A stretch of DNA of 64,000 nt from Mucilaginibacter sp. (GCA_028288305.1 JAQBOA010000026.1:36499-100498); one strand, 5' to 3'. Numbered from the stretch's first letter, positions 1 through 8,528 are shown. The notes: generated by a model not told the origin, from the letters alone. Numbers and translations: made by a program.

Positions 1-1087
1 AAAGGGCGACCTAAAGATTGCCATTTCTACAAACGGAAAATCTCCTACTATAGCCAAACGCCTTAAAGAAGTTTTAAACGAGGGTTTGCCTGATGAGTTA
101 GATAATACTCTTCAGCAAATGAGTGAACTTAGAAATTCACTTAATGGTGACTTTGCTTACAAAGTTAGAAAATTGAATGAGGTTACTTCGGTATTGGTAG
201 AGCCAAAAGCGCCCCTAAAAAAGAATTTTATATGGCTCATCTGGGGTTCAATTGTATTGTCTATATTAATAGCAGTCGTAGCATTATGGTTCAGGCAGCC
301 TGATTTTAGGACATATTTGCAAGATATAAATCCTATATTTTATTATTTTCTGGGAGCCGGTTTTGTTTTTGCTTTGATCGATGGTGCTATCGGTATGTCT
401 TATGGCGTTACCTCAACAACATTCTCATTATCAATGGGTATTCCGCCTGCATCAGCAAGCATGGGCGTGCATTTGTCCGAAATTATGAGCAATGGTATTG
501 CTGGGTGGATGCATTACCGCATGGGTAATATCAACTGGAAACTGTTTAAAATGTTGCTCATCCCTGGTATTATTGGCGCAGTATCAGGAGCTTATCTTCT
601 GTCATCATTGGAACATTACAGCCAGTATACAAAGCCGTTTGTATCGTTATATACCTTGATTTTGGGAGTTGTAATCCTATCAAAAGCATTTAAAACAAAA
701 GTCATAAAATCATCTGATAAGTTTAAAAGAATTCAGCTATTGGGTTTGGGCGGCGGATTTATTGATGCAGTGGGAGGTGGCGGCTGGGGTTCAATCGTAT
801 TATCAACATTAATTGCCGGTGGCCGTCATCCCCGGTTTTCATTAGGTACGGTTAAATTATCAAGGTTTTTTATAGCCCTGATGAGTTCTTTAACTTTTTT
901 TGCTATGCTTAACAGCCATCATTGGGAAGCCGTGGCAGGTTTGGTAGTTGGCAGCGCAATAGCATCGCCCATAGCGGCAAAAATATCTAACCGTATCTCG
1001 GCAAAAGCTATAATGATTGCGGTTGGGGTAATTGTAATATTAATCAGCATAAAAAGCATTGCGGCTTTTTTAACAAAAGTTTTATAA
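1..1087 (+). CDS. Precorrin-2 dehydrogenase-like domain fused to TSUP (TauE/SafE) transporter, 5' truncated
   Basis: The reading frame is open from base 2 to the stop at 1085-1087, so the gene begins before the window; a TTG at 86 is only an internal codon. The first about 45 residues contain ISTNGKSPTIAKRL, which resembles the end of the CysG/Met8 siroheme-synthase N-domain (precorrin-2 dehydrogenase/sirohydrochlorin ferrochelatase). They are followed by a linker and about eight hydrophobic segments with the glycine-rich blocks of the TauE/SafE family (for example GLGGGFIDAVGGGGWG). TSUP proteins move sulfite, sulfate or organosulfonates across the inner membrane. Siroheme is the cofactor of sulfite reductase, so both halves fit the cysH-cysD-cysN genes that follow on the same strand, cysH starting 72 bp downstream. 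The fusion is seen directly; which sulfur anion is moved is unknown. Confidence 0.82.
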   Translation, partial: KGDLKIAISTNGKSPTIAKRLKEVLNEGLPDELDNTLQQMSELRNSLNGDFAYKVRKLNEVTSVLVEPKAPLKKNFIWLIWGSIVLSILIAVVALWFRQPDFRTYLQDINPIFYYFLGAGFVFALIDGAIGMSYGVTSTTFSLSMGIPPASASMGVHLSEIMSNGIAGWMHYRMGNINWKLFKMLLIPGIIGAVSGAYLLSSLEHYSQYTKPFVSLYTLILGVVILSKAFKTKVIKSSDKFKRIQLLGLGGGFIDAVGGGGWGSIVLSTLIAGGRHPRFSLGTVKLSRFFIALMSSLTFFAMLNSHHWEAVAGLVVGSAIASPIAAKISNRISAKAIMIAVGVIVILISIKSIAAFLTKVL

Positions 1088-1159
1088 TAGACAACACATA
1101 AAAAATTAATAATACAATCAAGCAATACCGTTCCATCGGAACAAAATATTGGTAGTAAA

Positions 1160-1864
1160 ATGAGTGAGTTTGCAGAAAATATAAAAAAAGAAATTACAGG
1201 CCTTAACCCCATTGAGGCTTTAACCCTTTTGTCGGATATTTTTCATGATAAAATTATTTTTTCAACCAGTTTTGGCTGGGAAGATCAGGTGATCACACAC
1301 ATGATATTTACCAACAACCTGCCAATAAAAATTTTTACCCTCGAAACCGGTCGCTTATTTCCTGAAACTTATTATGTTTGGAACCGCACAATGGAAATGT
1401 ACGGTAAACCTATACATGCCTATTACCCGAAAAGCGAATTGCTGGAGCCAATGGTAAATGCAAAAGGGCCGAATAGTTTTTATGAATCCGTAGAAAACCG
1501 TAAAGAATGCTGCGGTATCCGGAAGATTGAGCCTTTAAACCGGGCATTGCAAGGTAACAAATGCTGGATAACCGGTATTCGCGCTGAACAATCGGCTAAC
1601 AGGCAGTTTATGGATAATGTGGAATGGGACGAAGTGCATCAACTGGTAAAATTCCATCCTATTTATAGCTGGACTTTAGACGAAGTAAAAGACTATATAA
1701 AAAAATATAATGTGCCTTATAATACCCTTCACGACCGGGGTTTCCCAAGCATCGGCTGCGCCCCTTGCACCAGGGCAGTACAACCCGGTGAAGATTTCAG
1801 GGCTGGCAGATGGTGGTGGGAAGACCAGTCGAAAAAGGAGTGTGGTTTACATGAGGTAAAATAA
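1160..1864 (+). CDS. cysH: Phosphoadenylyl/adenylyl-sulfate reductase (APS-reductase type)
   Basis: Reduces activated sulfate (APS or PAPS) to sulfite with thioredoxin as donor, in the cytoplasm. The 234-residue protein has the PAPS-reductase fold start (FSTSFGWEDQV, about 34-44), the C-terminal catalytic ECGLH at 227-231, and two cysteine pairs, CC at 117-118 and CAPC at 200-203. Those pairs bind a [4Fe-4S] cluster in APS reductases and are absent from enterobacterial PAPS reductases. No APS kinase (cysC) lies in the cluster, and cysN ends without a fused CysC domain, which also fits direct use of APS. The ATG at 1160 is the natural start. It lies between the transporter fusion and cysD in a sulfate-assimilation cluster. 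Confidence 0.93.
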   Translation: MSEFAENIKKEITGLNPIEALTLLSDIFHDKIIFSTSFGWEDQVITHMIFTNNLPIKIFTLETGRLFPETYYVWNRTMEMYGKPIHAYYPKSELLEPMVNAKGPNSFYESVENRKECCGIRKIEPLNRALQGNKCWITGIRAEQSANRQFMDNVEWDEVHQLVKFHPIYSWTLDEVKDYIKKYNVPYNTLHDRGFPSIGCAPCTRAVQPGEDFRAGRWWWEDQSKKECGLHEVK

Positions 1865-1865
1865 G

Positions 1866-1955
1866 TATGAATTAGTGATTTAGTGAATTAGTGATTGAAA
1901 ATTTAAAAATCGATCAATAATTCGATAATTCAGTAATTCAATAAATCAATAATTA
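1866..1955. repeat. Intergenic inverted repeat of iterated words (cysH-cysD spacer)
   Basis: The left half iterates words such as GAATTAGTGATT and the right half iterates their approximate complements (AATTCAGTAATTC, AATAAATCAATAATT), so the spacer can fold into an imperfect long hairpin. A 17-nt word at 1880-1896 (TTAGTGAATTAGTGATT) occurs exactly, in inverted orientation, at 16040-16056 in another spacer. This makes it a dispersed family rather than a local accident. Confidence 0.6.
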
Positions 1956-1957
1956 AA

Positions 1958-2854
1958 ATGAAGCTTGATTATTTAGATGAGTTAGAGGCAGAGGCCATTT
2001 ATATTCTGCGGGAAGTAGCCGGTCAGTTTGAAAAACCTGCCCTGCTGTTTTCGGGTGGGAAGGATTCTATAACATTGGTTCGCTTAGCTGAAAAAGCCTT
2101 CAGGCCTGGTAAGTTTCCTTTTCCACTAGTACACATTGATACCGGCCATAATTTTATTGAAACGATAGAATATCGTGATAAGATGATCGAACGTATCGGT
2201 GAAAAACTTATCATTGGACATGTCCAGGATTCTATTAACGAGGGAAAAGTTGTTGAGCAAAAAGGTAAAAATGCAAGCAGAAATGCTTTGCAAACCGTTA
2301 CTTTATTAGATACCATAGCCAAATACCAGTTTGATGCCTGCATAGGCGGAGCACGCCGTGATGAAGAAAAAGCAAGGGCCAAAGAGCGTATTTTTTCTGT
2401 CCGCGATGAATTTGGGCAGTGGGACCCTAAACGTCAACGCCCCGAACTTTGGAATATATTTAATGGTAAAATACACAAAGGAGAAAATGTAAGGGTTTTC
2501 CCAATCAGTAACTGGACCGAGCTTGATGTTTGGAACTACATACGCCGTGAAAAGATCGAATTGCCATCTATCTATTTTGCGCATGAGCGTGAAGTTATTA
2601 CCCGTAACGGACAGTTAATGGCTGCTTCTCCTTTCCTTAATATGGATGAGGAAGATATTATCGAAAATCGCAATGTGCGCTTCCGTACTGTAGGTGACAT
2701 GACTTGTACGGCAGCTGTAGAATCGTATGCATACCATATTGATGATATTATTGAAGAGATAAGCGCATCAAAAATAAGCGAGCGCGGCGCCCGTATGGAT
2801 GATAAGGTAAGCGAAGCCGCGATGGAAGATCGCAAGAAAGGTGGATACTTTTAG
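1958..2854 (+). CDS. cysD: Sulfate adenylyltransferase subunit 2
   Basis: Catalytic subunit of ATP sulfurylase, which adenylates sulfate to APS; it works with the GTPase subunit CysN encoded next. The 298-residue protein carries the PP-loop motif SGGKDS (about 32-37) near the N-terminus, the conserved GGARRDEEKARAKER block and the usual C-terminal end (DRKKGGYF). Length matches the family (about 300 residues). ATG at 1958 follows an intergenic repeat; no Shine-Dalgarno is visible, as is usual in this phylum. Co-directional with cysH and cysN, very probably one transcriptional unit despite spacers of about 95-120 bp. Confidence 0.96.
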   Translation: MKLDYLDELEAEAIYILREVAGQFEKPALLFSGGKDSITLVRLAEKAFRPGKFPFPLVHIDTGHNFIETIEYRDKMIERIGEKLIIGHVQDSINEGKVVEQKGKNASRNALQTVTLLDTIAKYQFDACIGGARRDEEKARAKERIFSVRDEFGQWDPKRQRPELWNIFNGKIHKGENVRVFPISNWTELDVWNYIRREKIELPSIYFAHEREVITRNGQLMAASPFLNMDEEDIIENRNVRFRTVGDMTCTAAVESYAYHIDDIIEEISASKISERGARMDDKVSEAAMEDRKKGGYF

Positions 2855-2859
2855 AAATT

Positions 2860-2947
2860 TACGATTTTAGATTTACGGTTTACGATTTAGTCCATTTTGG
2901 GTATTATCCGAAATTGAAAATCCGAAATAAAAAAATCTAAAATCGTA
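2860..2947. repeat. Intergenic inverted repeat (cysD-cysN spacer)
   Basis: The 15-nt arms TACGATTTTAGATTT (2860-2874) and AAATCTAAAATCGTA (2933-2947) are perfect inverted repeats. The loop contains the words ATCCGAAATTGAAAATCCGAAAT, which recur in other spacers near 17860 and 22580-22630. It can fold into a hairpin between two co-directional genes of one pathway. Confidence 0.75.
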
Positions 2948-2972
2948 AATCGTAATTCTGAAATAAAGAAAC

Positions 2973-4223
2973 ATGGATATATTAAAATTTTTAACTGCAG
3001 GTAGTGTTGATGATGGTAAAAGTACCCTGATTGGCAGATTACTTTACGATAGTGAATCCATCCTGGTTGATCAATTGGAAGCTTTACACCGCTCTAACCG
3101 CAAAAATGATGACGGCAGTATCGATCTTGCCATTTTAACCGATGGCCTTAAAGCAGAGCGAGAACAGGGCATTACTATTGATGTAGCCTATAAATATTTT
3201 CAAACTGAAAAACGAAAATTCATTATAGCCGATACACCCGGGCATATTCAGTATACCCGTAATATGGTGACCGGCGCCTCAAACGCCAATCTTGCAATAA
3301 TCTTAATCGATGCACGCAAAGGAGTTATTGAACAAACTATCCGTCATTCATTTTTAGTAGCGCTTTTGGGTCTCCCGCAAGTGGTGGTTTGCATAAATAA
3401 GATGGATATGGTTGATTACAGTGAAGATGTTTATTTACAAATTGTAAAAAATTATAAAATTTTAGCTGATAAGGTTGGACTTAAAAATGTTCATTACATA
3501 CCGGTAAGTGCATTAAAAGGAGATAATATTGTATATCCGTCTATAAACATGAACTGGTATAAGGAAGATAGCTTATTGCATTTCCTGGAAACCGTAAATA
3601 TAGACGTAGATGATAGTAAAGCACATGCCCGTTTCCCTGTACAATGGGTTGTTCGCCCGCAAACTGATGAACTGCACGATTATCGCGGCTATGCGGGCAG
3701 GGTTTCGAGCGGATCATTTAAGGTAAATGATAAAGTAACCGTTTTGCCTTCAGGGTTCAATACAACTATTACAAAAATTGAACAGCTTGAAAAACAACCG
3801 GCAGAGGCTTTTGCAGGAATGTCGGTAACTATCCATTTAAAAGACGAAATTGATATAAGCCGCGGCGATGTATTGGTAAATTCCAGCTATAAGCCCGAAG
3901 TATCCCAATTAATAGAGGCTGATTTATGCTGGATGGATACACGGCCGTTAGATACCTCGCTCACCTATTTTATACAGCATAACAGTAAAGTAACACGCTG
4001 CCGCATACAGGAAATATTGTATAAAGTGAACATAAATACGCTTGAAAAGGAATATAACGAAGATTTTAAGCTGAACGATATTGGCCGTATAGTTGTTAAG
4101 ACTGCTGAGCCTTTAGCTTTTGACCTTTACCAGAATAATAAAGCAAATGGTGGCGCAATAATTATTGATAGCCGTACTAATGTAACCGTTGGTGCGTTAA
4201 TGTTCAGAACCGCGGTTGAATAA
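2973..4223 (+). CDS. cysN: Sulfate adenylyltransferase subunit 1 (GTPase)
   Basis: EF-Tu-like GTPase subunit whose GTP hydrolysis drives APS synthesis by CysD. Visible motifs: G1 GSVDDGKST at 10-18, G3 DTPGH at 87-91, G4 NKMD at 142-145, and the AEREQGITIDVAY switch region. The protein is 416 residues, shorter than E. coli CysN (about 475), and has no C-terminal APS-kinase extension, consistent with the APS-type CysH upstream. Translation-factor beta-barrel domains follow the G domain. Last gene of the sulfate cluster, followed by a strong terminator. Confidence 0.95.
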   Translation: MDILKFLTAGSVDDGKSTLIGRLLYDSESILVDQLEALHRSNRKNDDGSIDLAILTDGLKAEREQGITIDVAYKYFQTEKRKFIIADTPGHIQYTRNMVTGASNANLAIILIDARKGVIEQTIRHSFLVALLGLPQVVVCINKMDMVDYSEDVYLQIVKNYKILADKVGLKNVHYIPVSALKGDNIVYPSINMNWYKEDSLLHFLETVNIDVDDSKAHARFPVQWVVRPQTDELHDYRGYAGRVSSGSFKVNDKVTVLPSGFNTTITKIEQLEKQPAEAFAGMSVTIHLKDEIDISRGDVLVNSSYKPEVSQLIEADLCWMDTRPLDTSLTYFIQHNSKVTRCRIQEILYKVNINTLEKEYNEDFKLNDIGRIVVKTAEPLAFDLYQNNKANGGAIIIDSRTNVTVGALMFRTAVE

Positions 4224-4261
4224 GCGGTGATTAGAGTTTTTGTTTTATAGTGTTTTAATTT

Positions 4262-4297
4262 AAAAAAAGCGGGTAAGATTTTCTTCCCGCTTTTTTT
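4262..4297. terminator. Bidirectional intrinsic terminator between cysN and msrA
   Basis: Hairpin with GCGGGtAAGA / TCTTCCCGC arms flanked by an A-run on the left and a T-run on the right, so it can end transcription from cysN (plus) and from msrA (minus). The two genes converge here. Confidence 0.85.
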
Positions 4298-4344
4298 CTT
4301 TGGTCATTAAGTCATTTCCTAATTTTTGCTTCCGGACTTTCGGA

Positions 4345-4992
4345 CTATTTCTGAAACTCCGGTTTCAAATCAGCTTTCATAACTCTTCTGAATTTCATCA
4401 CTTTAGGCTCTGAAACACTGGTGATATAAGGATTGTCTCCACCATGTAGTCTGTAATAACCCTGGTGATATTTTTCTGCCGGGTAAAATATTTTAAACGG
4501 AACAACCTGTGTGACTATAGGGTCGGGGTAATGCTTTGTTACGTTAATCTTTTTTATTACCTCAAGTAAAATAGTTTTCTCCTCCGGAGTACGGTAAAAG
4601 GCAATTGAACGGTAATCAGTGCCTTCATCTGGCCCCTGGCGGTTAAGCTCTGTGGGGTCATGGGCAAAAAAGAAAGCATTCACCAAAGTTGTAAAACTTA
4701 TTACTTTAGGATCATAATATATTTGTACGCATTCTGCATGCCCGGTATTGCGTGAGCTCACTTCTTCATAAGTAGGATTTTTTGTGTCCCCGCCTGCATA
4801 ACCGGATACCACTTTGTTTACTCCCTTAAGCTCCGACATAGCCTCGTTCATACTCCAAAAACAGCCCCCGCCAAAAGTGGCCACTTCTTCGCCTGCTTTG
4901 GGTTTTGGCAACGTGGCAAAGTCATTCGATTGCCCATTGGCACATCCTGCAAAGAGAAGTATACAGGCTATATATAAAATAGTTTTTTCCAT
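4345..4992 (-). CDS. msrA: Peptide-methionine (S)-S-oxide reductase, lipoprotein
   Basis: Repairs oxidised methionine (S-epimer). The catalytic motif GGCFWS places the nucleophilic cysteine at residue 44. The C-terminal half has the family's HYPDPIVTQV and EKYHQGYY blocks. The first 17 residues form a short hydrophobic segment ending in the lipobox LFAGC, so the enzyme is predicted to be exported and lipid-anchored, protecting envelope rather than cytoplasmic proteins. Length (215 residues) equals a normal MsrA domain plus the signal. Monocistronic, converging with cysN. Confidence 0.93.
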   Translation of the reverse strand: MEKTILYIACILLFAGCANGQSNDFATLPKPKAGEEVATFGGGCFWSMNEAMSELKGVNKVVSGYAGGDTKNPTYEEVSSRNTGHAECVQIYYDPKVISFTTLVNAFFFAHDPTELNRQGPDEGTDYRSIAFYRTPEEKTILLEVIKKINVTKHYPDPIVTQVVPFKIFYPAEKYHQGYYRLHGGDNPYITSVSEPKVMKFRRVMKADLKPEFQK

Positions 4993-5161
4993 AAATATTA
5001 TGTTTTAATTAAATATACGTTGACCATTGTTTTGCAGATGGTCATCATTAAGTAATTGTTTTTTAAGTTAAATGGATTATGTTATCGATGATTAGACGTA
5101 GTAAGTCTTAAAACCTTACAATAATTTTTAACTAACAAACGCATTAATAAATTGCTGGCAA

Positions 5162-5401
5162 TCAACCATTAGCCAGGGATTTTTTCACAAGAGTGAGTAT
5201 GCTCGCCAATCCATTAATTTTAATTTCATAAGTACTTGCTAGCAGCATGCCTAATTTACCAGGTGGAAAGCCTTTATTATGCAGCCATTCCAAATAATAT
5301 ACAGGAAGATCGCTAATAAGGTTGCCTTTATATTTACCGAATGGCATTTTAGTTTGGACTATCTCAATTAATATTTTAGAATCAGGCGTAACGTTCTCCA
5401 C
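5162..5401 (-). CDS. DUF3820-like small protein
   Basis: A 79-residue protein with the MPFGKYKGNLISDLPVYYLE pattern typical of the DUF3820 family (short, often annotated as putative quorum-sensing-regulated virulence factor; function unproven). The FGKYKG...LP..YL..L core lies at about residues 15-45. It stands alone between msrA and a small hypothetical gene and shows no signal peptide or membrane segment. Family assignment is from pattern recognition; function is not known. Confidence 0.7.
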   Translation of the reverse strand: MENVTPDSKILIEIVQTKMPFGKYKGNLISDLPVYYLEWLHNKGFPPGKLGMLLASTYEIKINGLASILTLVKKSLANG

Positions 5402-5572
5402 AAGGCAAATATCAAAAGAAAATTAATAAACTAGTTTAAAACAGTTGTCAGATTTAAATTTAGAGGTTAATGTAAATCTAATGTATAATTTTTCTTATTC
5501 AGACCATTGAAACTAAGTAGTTACAAACAGAACTGCCTCACAAGGGTTATAACATTTACATTTACAAAAAAT

Positions 5573-5800
5573 ATGAAAAAACAATTTGGAGCAATGCTTA
5601 CCGGTTCAGATACTGCAATTGATGGAATAGTTAATCAAATAAACTTTGATGGCTTTGAGAATGCTTATGAATTTGAATCTATTGACAATAACCTGCACCT
5701 CATTATTGCAAAAGACGATAATGGGAAGTGGATCAGAATTGCTGGTACTGAACCTTATTTATCCGGCTGGGTTGATGAGTTAGTTCAACAAATTGTTTAG
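5573..5800 (+). CDS. Small hypothetical protein (75 aa)
   Basis: ATG at 5573 is chosen over a TTG at 5507 because the longer N-terminus is low-complexity and the sequence before 5573 (TTTACAAAAAATATG) looks like a typical Bacteroidota start region. The product begins MKKQFGAMLTGSD and ends in DELVQQIV, is mildly acidic, has no signal peptide or membrane segment, and contains a plausible compact beta-rich core. I recognise no family. It is followed 42 bp later by an aldo/keto reductase and may be co-transcribed with it. Confidence 0.55.
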   Translation: MKKQFGAMLTGSDTAIDGIVNQINFDGFENAYEFESIDNNLHLIIAKDDNGKWIRIAGTEPYLSGWVDELVQQIV

Positions 5801-5842
5801 TTTATAATGTAAATTATTATTATTTAATATACTCTAAATACT

Positions 5843-6790
5843 ATGGAAAAACGTGAAATAGGCTCATCCGGTATAAAAATACGTCCTTTTGCATTTGGCG
5901 GGAACGTATTCGGATGGACAATTGATGAACAGCATTCTTTTAAAATACTTGATGCATTTATAGATGCCGGACTGGATTTTATTGATACTGCAGATGTTTA
6001 TTCAAGATGGGTGCCAGGCCACAAAGGTGGCGAATCAGAAACTATTATTGGAAACTGGTTGAAAAGCTCCGGAAAAAGGGACAAAGTGATCATTGCTACA
6101 AAAGTGGGGAATCCAATGGAAGGCGAAAAAGGGTTGTCACGCAAACATATTACAAAGGCTGTTGAAAACTCCTTGAAACGGTTACAAACAGATTATATCG
6201 ACTTGTACCAAGCACATACCGATGATAAAGACACTCCTCTGTTAGAAACCTTGGAGACCTTTACTGAACTGATAAAACAAGGAAAGGTACGTGCAATTGG
6301 GGCTTCGAATTATGACGGTTCAAGATTAAAAGAAGCCCGTCAGGTAAGTAAAGATAACAGGCTTGCAGTTTATGAATGTTTACAGCCCGAATATAATCTT
6401 TATCAAAGAGAACAATATGAGAAAGACCTTGAACCCATATGCCGGGGGAATAATATAGGTGTGATTACCTACTATTCTCTGGCAAGTGGTTTTTTAACAG
6501 GGAAGTATCGTTCAGAAAATGATTTGTCACAAAGCAGCCGTGGGCAGGGGGTTAAAGATTTTCTTAATCCGCGGGGTTATAAGATATTAGCAGCACTGGA
6601 TAAAGTTGCCACTGAATTTAATGTTACCCCTGCAGCTATTGCCCTGGCATGGATTATAGCACGCCCGGGTATTACTGCTCCCATAGCAAGTGCAACAAGT
6701 ATTAAACAATTAAATGAGCTTACCGTTGCAACATCTCTTAATTTAAGTAAAGATGCTATTGATCTTTTGAATACCGCAAGTGCCTATTGA
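5843..6790 (+). CDS. Aldo/keto reductase
   Basis: NADPH-dependent oxidoreductase of the AKR (TIM-barrel) superfamily. The catalytic tetrad is visible: D48 and Y53 in DTADVYS, K87 in IIATKVG and H125 in YQAHTDD. The C-terminal nucleotide-binding part has IASATSIKQLNEL. The 315-residue length and the aryl-alcohol-dehydrogenase-like pattern put it with general carbonyl reductases; the substrate cannot be read from the sequence. It starts at ATG 5843 and is followed by an inverted repeat, not by a further co-directional gene. Confidence 0.92.
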   Translation: MEKREIGSSGIKIRPFAFGGNVFGWTIDEQHSFKILDAFIDAGLDFIDTADVYSRWVPGHKGGESETIIGNWLKSSGKRDKVIIATKVGNPMEGEKGLSRKHITKAVENSLKRLQTDYIDLYQAHTDDKDTPLLETLETFTELIKQGKVRAIGASNYDGSRLKEARQVSKDNRLAVYECLQPEYNLYQREQYEKDLEPICRGNNIGVITYYSLASGFLTGKYRSENDLSQSSRGQGVKDFLNPRGYKILAALDKVATEFNVTPAAIALAWIIARPGITAPIASATSIKQLNELTVATSLNLSKDAIDLLNTASAY

Positions 6791-6806
6791 TTGTCTGTTA
6801 TTGTCT

Positions 6807-6884
6807 GAACCGTTGATTAAACTGATTAAGGGATTAATTTGAGATTATCTGTGTCATCATAAAAATCTGTTTAATCAGCGGTTC
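6807..6884. repeat. Intergenic inverted repeat downstream of the aldo/keto reductase
   Basis: Arms GAACCGTTGATTAAAC (6807-6822) and GTTTAATCAGCGGTTC (6869-6884) pair with one mismatch, extended by TTGTCT / AAACAA. The same kind of 3' sequence (GGTTC near a poly-A and hairpin) recurs at about 7876 and 8509 after the neighbouring duplicated genes. Confidence 0.65.
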
Positions 6885-6889
6885 AAACA

Positions 6890-6918
6890 ATAAAAAAGGC
6901 CACCTTACGGCAGCCTTC
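6890..6918 (-). terminator. Intrinsic terminator for the 6945-7682 gene
   Basis: Read on the minus strand: AAGGCTGCC GTAA GGTGGCCTT followed by a T-run. It lies 27 bp past the stop of the minus-strand gene and has a close relative at 7899-7932. Confidence 0.8.
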
Positions 6919-6944
6919 TCATTAATACTCACTCGACATCCATT

Positions 6945-7682
6945 TTAGAACCTTGCCATTCTGTGGCTTTCAAATCCACCTCTGGGGTTGTTTTGCGAAA
7001 AGTGTTCGTTATTACCCCTTGTATCTTTAACATCACCCCGATTTTGGTTTGATGGCAGATTGTAACCACCTTGTCCTCTATTATCAGCATGATTGTAGCC
7101 TCCTTGCTCTCTGTTATCAAAGTGTTGGTTATAACCACCTTGTTCTCTGTTGTTAAAACGTTGTCCGTAATCGTTCCGGTCTCTGTTCATTTGAGCAGGT
7201 TGATCGTAACCACCTTGTCTCCAGGTATGTTGGTCATTTCTATAGCCCCGGTTTTCATAATTACGATCAAAGTGGTCATTATAGTTGTTATGCGCCCATT
7301 CTTGTACTTCGTGCCCATTATACCTTGATCTGTAAATATCGTCGTGCAAATAAGGACGTGGTGCTCTCACTTCATATCTTCTTACGCTTCTCCAGTCGTA
7401 ATCACGGTATACACCCGGTAAATAAGCAGCTGAGATCCAGTTATCGCCATCATAATAATAGTAGCATTGTTCGTTAACACTGTAATAAGCACCTACATCA
7501 GGTAAATAATAATAATCATTATAAGCAGGTTGTTCATAAACATGTTCAACTACCGGAGCAGGAGCGTAAACTACTGGTTGGGTTGCAAAACCGAAACCTA
7601 CATGTATTCTTATTTGAGCATTAGCGGTATTATAAATTAAACCACTCATTGCTATTGCAGATAATATTATTAACTTTTTCAT
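6945..7682 (-). CDS. Secreted low-complexity protein, tandem paralogue A
   Basis: A 245-residue exported protein of unknown function. It has a Sec signal peptide (MKKLIILSAIAMSGLIYNTANAQ, cut after ANA), a middle part rich in Tyr/Pro/Val (about 25-100), and a C-terminal half with imperfect repeats of REQGGYN type (about 170-215). The signal peptide is almost identical to that of the next gene (7959-8309), and so is the DNA upstream of both start codons, so the two arose by tandem duplication. Its composition suggests a disordered surface or periplasmic protein. Antisense reading frames in this region are by-products of the repeats. Confidence 0.75.
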   Translation of the reverse strand: MKKLIILSAIAMSGLIYNTANAQIRIHVGFGFATQPVVYAPAPVVEHVYEQPAYNDYYYLPDVGAYYSVNEQCYYYYDGDNWISAAYLPGVYRDYDWRSVRRYEVRAPRPYLHDDIYRSRYNGHEVQEWAHNNYNDHFDRNYENRGYRNDQHTWRQGGYDQPAQMNRDRNDYGQRFNNREQGGYNQHFDNREQGGYNHADNRGQGGYNLPSNQNRGDVKDTRGNNEHFSQNNPRGGFESHRMARF

Positions 7683-7860
7683 TGTTTTAAATTTTATATA
7701 TCTATGACTACTGAAAAAGTAAATAGTTTAATCATACTTACCTATTGTTTTACATTGTTATATATATTTAATATTAAATTCTACTTAATAGCATTTTAAC
7801 AGAATTTAATTTTATAATGAATAATTATTTTTACTCCAAACAATATATTATATGCTAATT
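7683..7860 (-). repeat. Duplicated upstream region, copy 1
   Basis: The sequence before the start codon of the 6945-7682 gene closely matches that before the 7959-8309 gene (8310-8485): shared blocks include GACTACTGAAAAAGTAAATA and AACAATATATTATATGCTAA. The duplicated unit therefore includes the promoter region, so both genes are probably regulated alike. Confidence 0.75.
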
Positions 7861-7898
7861 ATTGAAAATTTTAATAATCCGTTTAATACCGGTTCAGA

Positions 7899-7932
7899 CA
7901 TAAAAAAAGGCCGCCTCACAGCAGCCTTTTTA
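7899..7932 (-). terminator. Intrinsic terminator for the 7959-8309 gene
   Basis: On the minus strand, AAAAAGGCTGC TGTGA GGCGGCCTTTTTTT forms a hairpin with a T-tail, 27 bp past the stop codon. It is a sequence relative of the terminator at 6890-6918. Confidence 0.85.
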
Positions 7933-7958
7933 CTTATTAATAATCAGAATTAAACGTT

Positions 7959-8309
7959 TTACCTTCTCATCCGGTAGTTGGAATTTTCATCATTACGGTT
8001 GGACTGAGAAAAGTGTTGCTCATTTCTGTATTCGTTTTCACGAGGGGCATTTTGAAAGCGTTGTTCATCTCTGTACCCGTTTTCACGATAGTTGATCTGA
8101 GTGTATCCCTCATTTCTGTAGTTATTTTCACGATGGTCGTTCTGAAATCCTGGTTGAACATAATTGTTGTGCTCCCTGTAATCAGAACGTTGATTTTTAT
8201 AACTTTCATGATTATAACGGTCACTATTCTGAAACCTTTGTTGTGCATTTGCAGAACTATAAATTAAACCGCTTAATGCTATTGCTGATAATATTATTAA
8301 CTTTTTCAT
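7959..8309 (-). CDS. Secreted low-complexity protein, tandem paralogue B
   Basis: A 116-residue protein with the signal peptide MKKLIILSAIALSGLIYSSA (cut near ANAQ), nearly identical to that of paralogue A. The mature part is a run of Asn/Tyr/Arg/Glu-rich imperfect repeats (YRENGYRDEQRF-like units, about 11-14 residues) and lacks the Tyr/Pro middle domain of A. It is probably disordered. Function unknown. Tandem with paralogue A in the same orientation, each with its own terminator. Confidence 0.7.
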   Translation of the reverse strand: MKKLIILSAIALSGLIYSSANAQQRFQNSDRYNHESYKNQRSDYREHNNYVQPGFQNDHRENNYRNEGYTQINYRENGYRDEQRFQNAPRENEYRNEQHFSQSNRNDENSNYRMRR

Positions 8310-8485
8310 TGTTTTAAATTTTATATGGCTATGACTACTGAAAAAGTAAATAGTTTAATCTTGCTTTGCTATTATATTACGCATCCTACTGTATTTAAAA
8401 TTAAATTTTGTTTGCGATATATAATGCATAATTTAATTTGCGTTGAATAATTATTTATCTTCAAAACAATATATTATATGCTAAT
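8310..8485 (-). repeat. Duplicated upstream region, copy 2
   Basis: Counterpart of 7683-7860. Homology includes the TGTTTTAAATTTTATAT leader next to the start codon and runs to about 8500. Confidence 0.75.
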
Positions 8486-8528
8486 TATTGGAAATTTTAA
8501 TATTCTGATTAATATCGGTTCTGACGAT

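Noticed and set aside
1861..1957. CRISPR-like array in the cysH-cysD spacer
   Set aside because: Words are degenerate, spacers are not unique sequences of constant length, no cas genes near; it is an inverted word repeat.
6929..7328. Other-frame and antisense frames over paralogue A
   Set aside because: Shadows of the Gln/Gly/Asn repeats; no signal peptide or family pattern.
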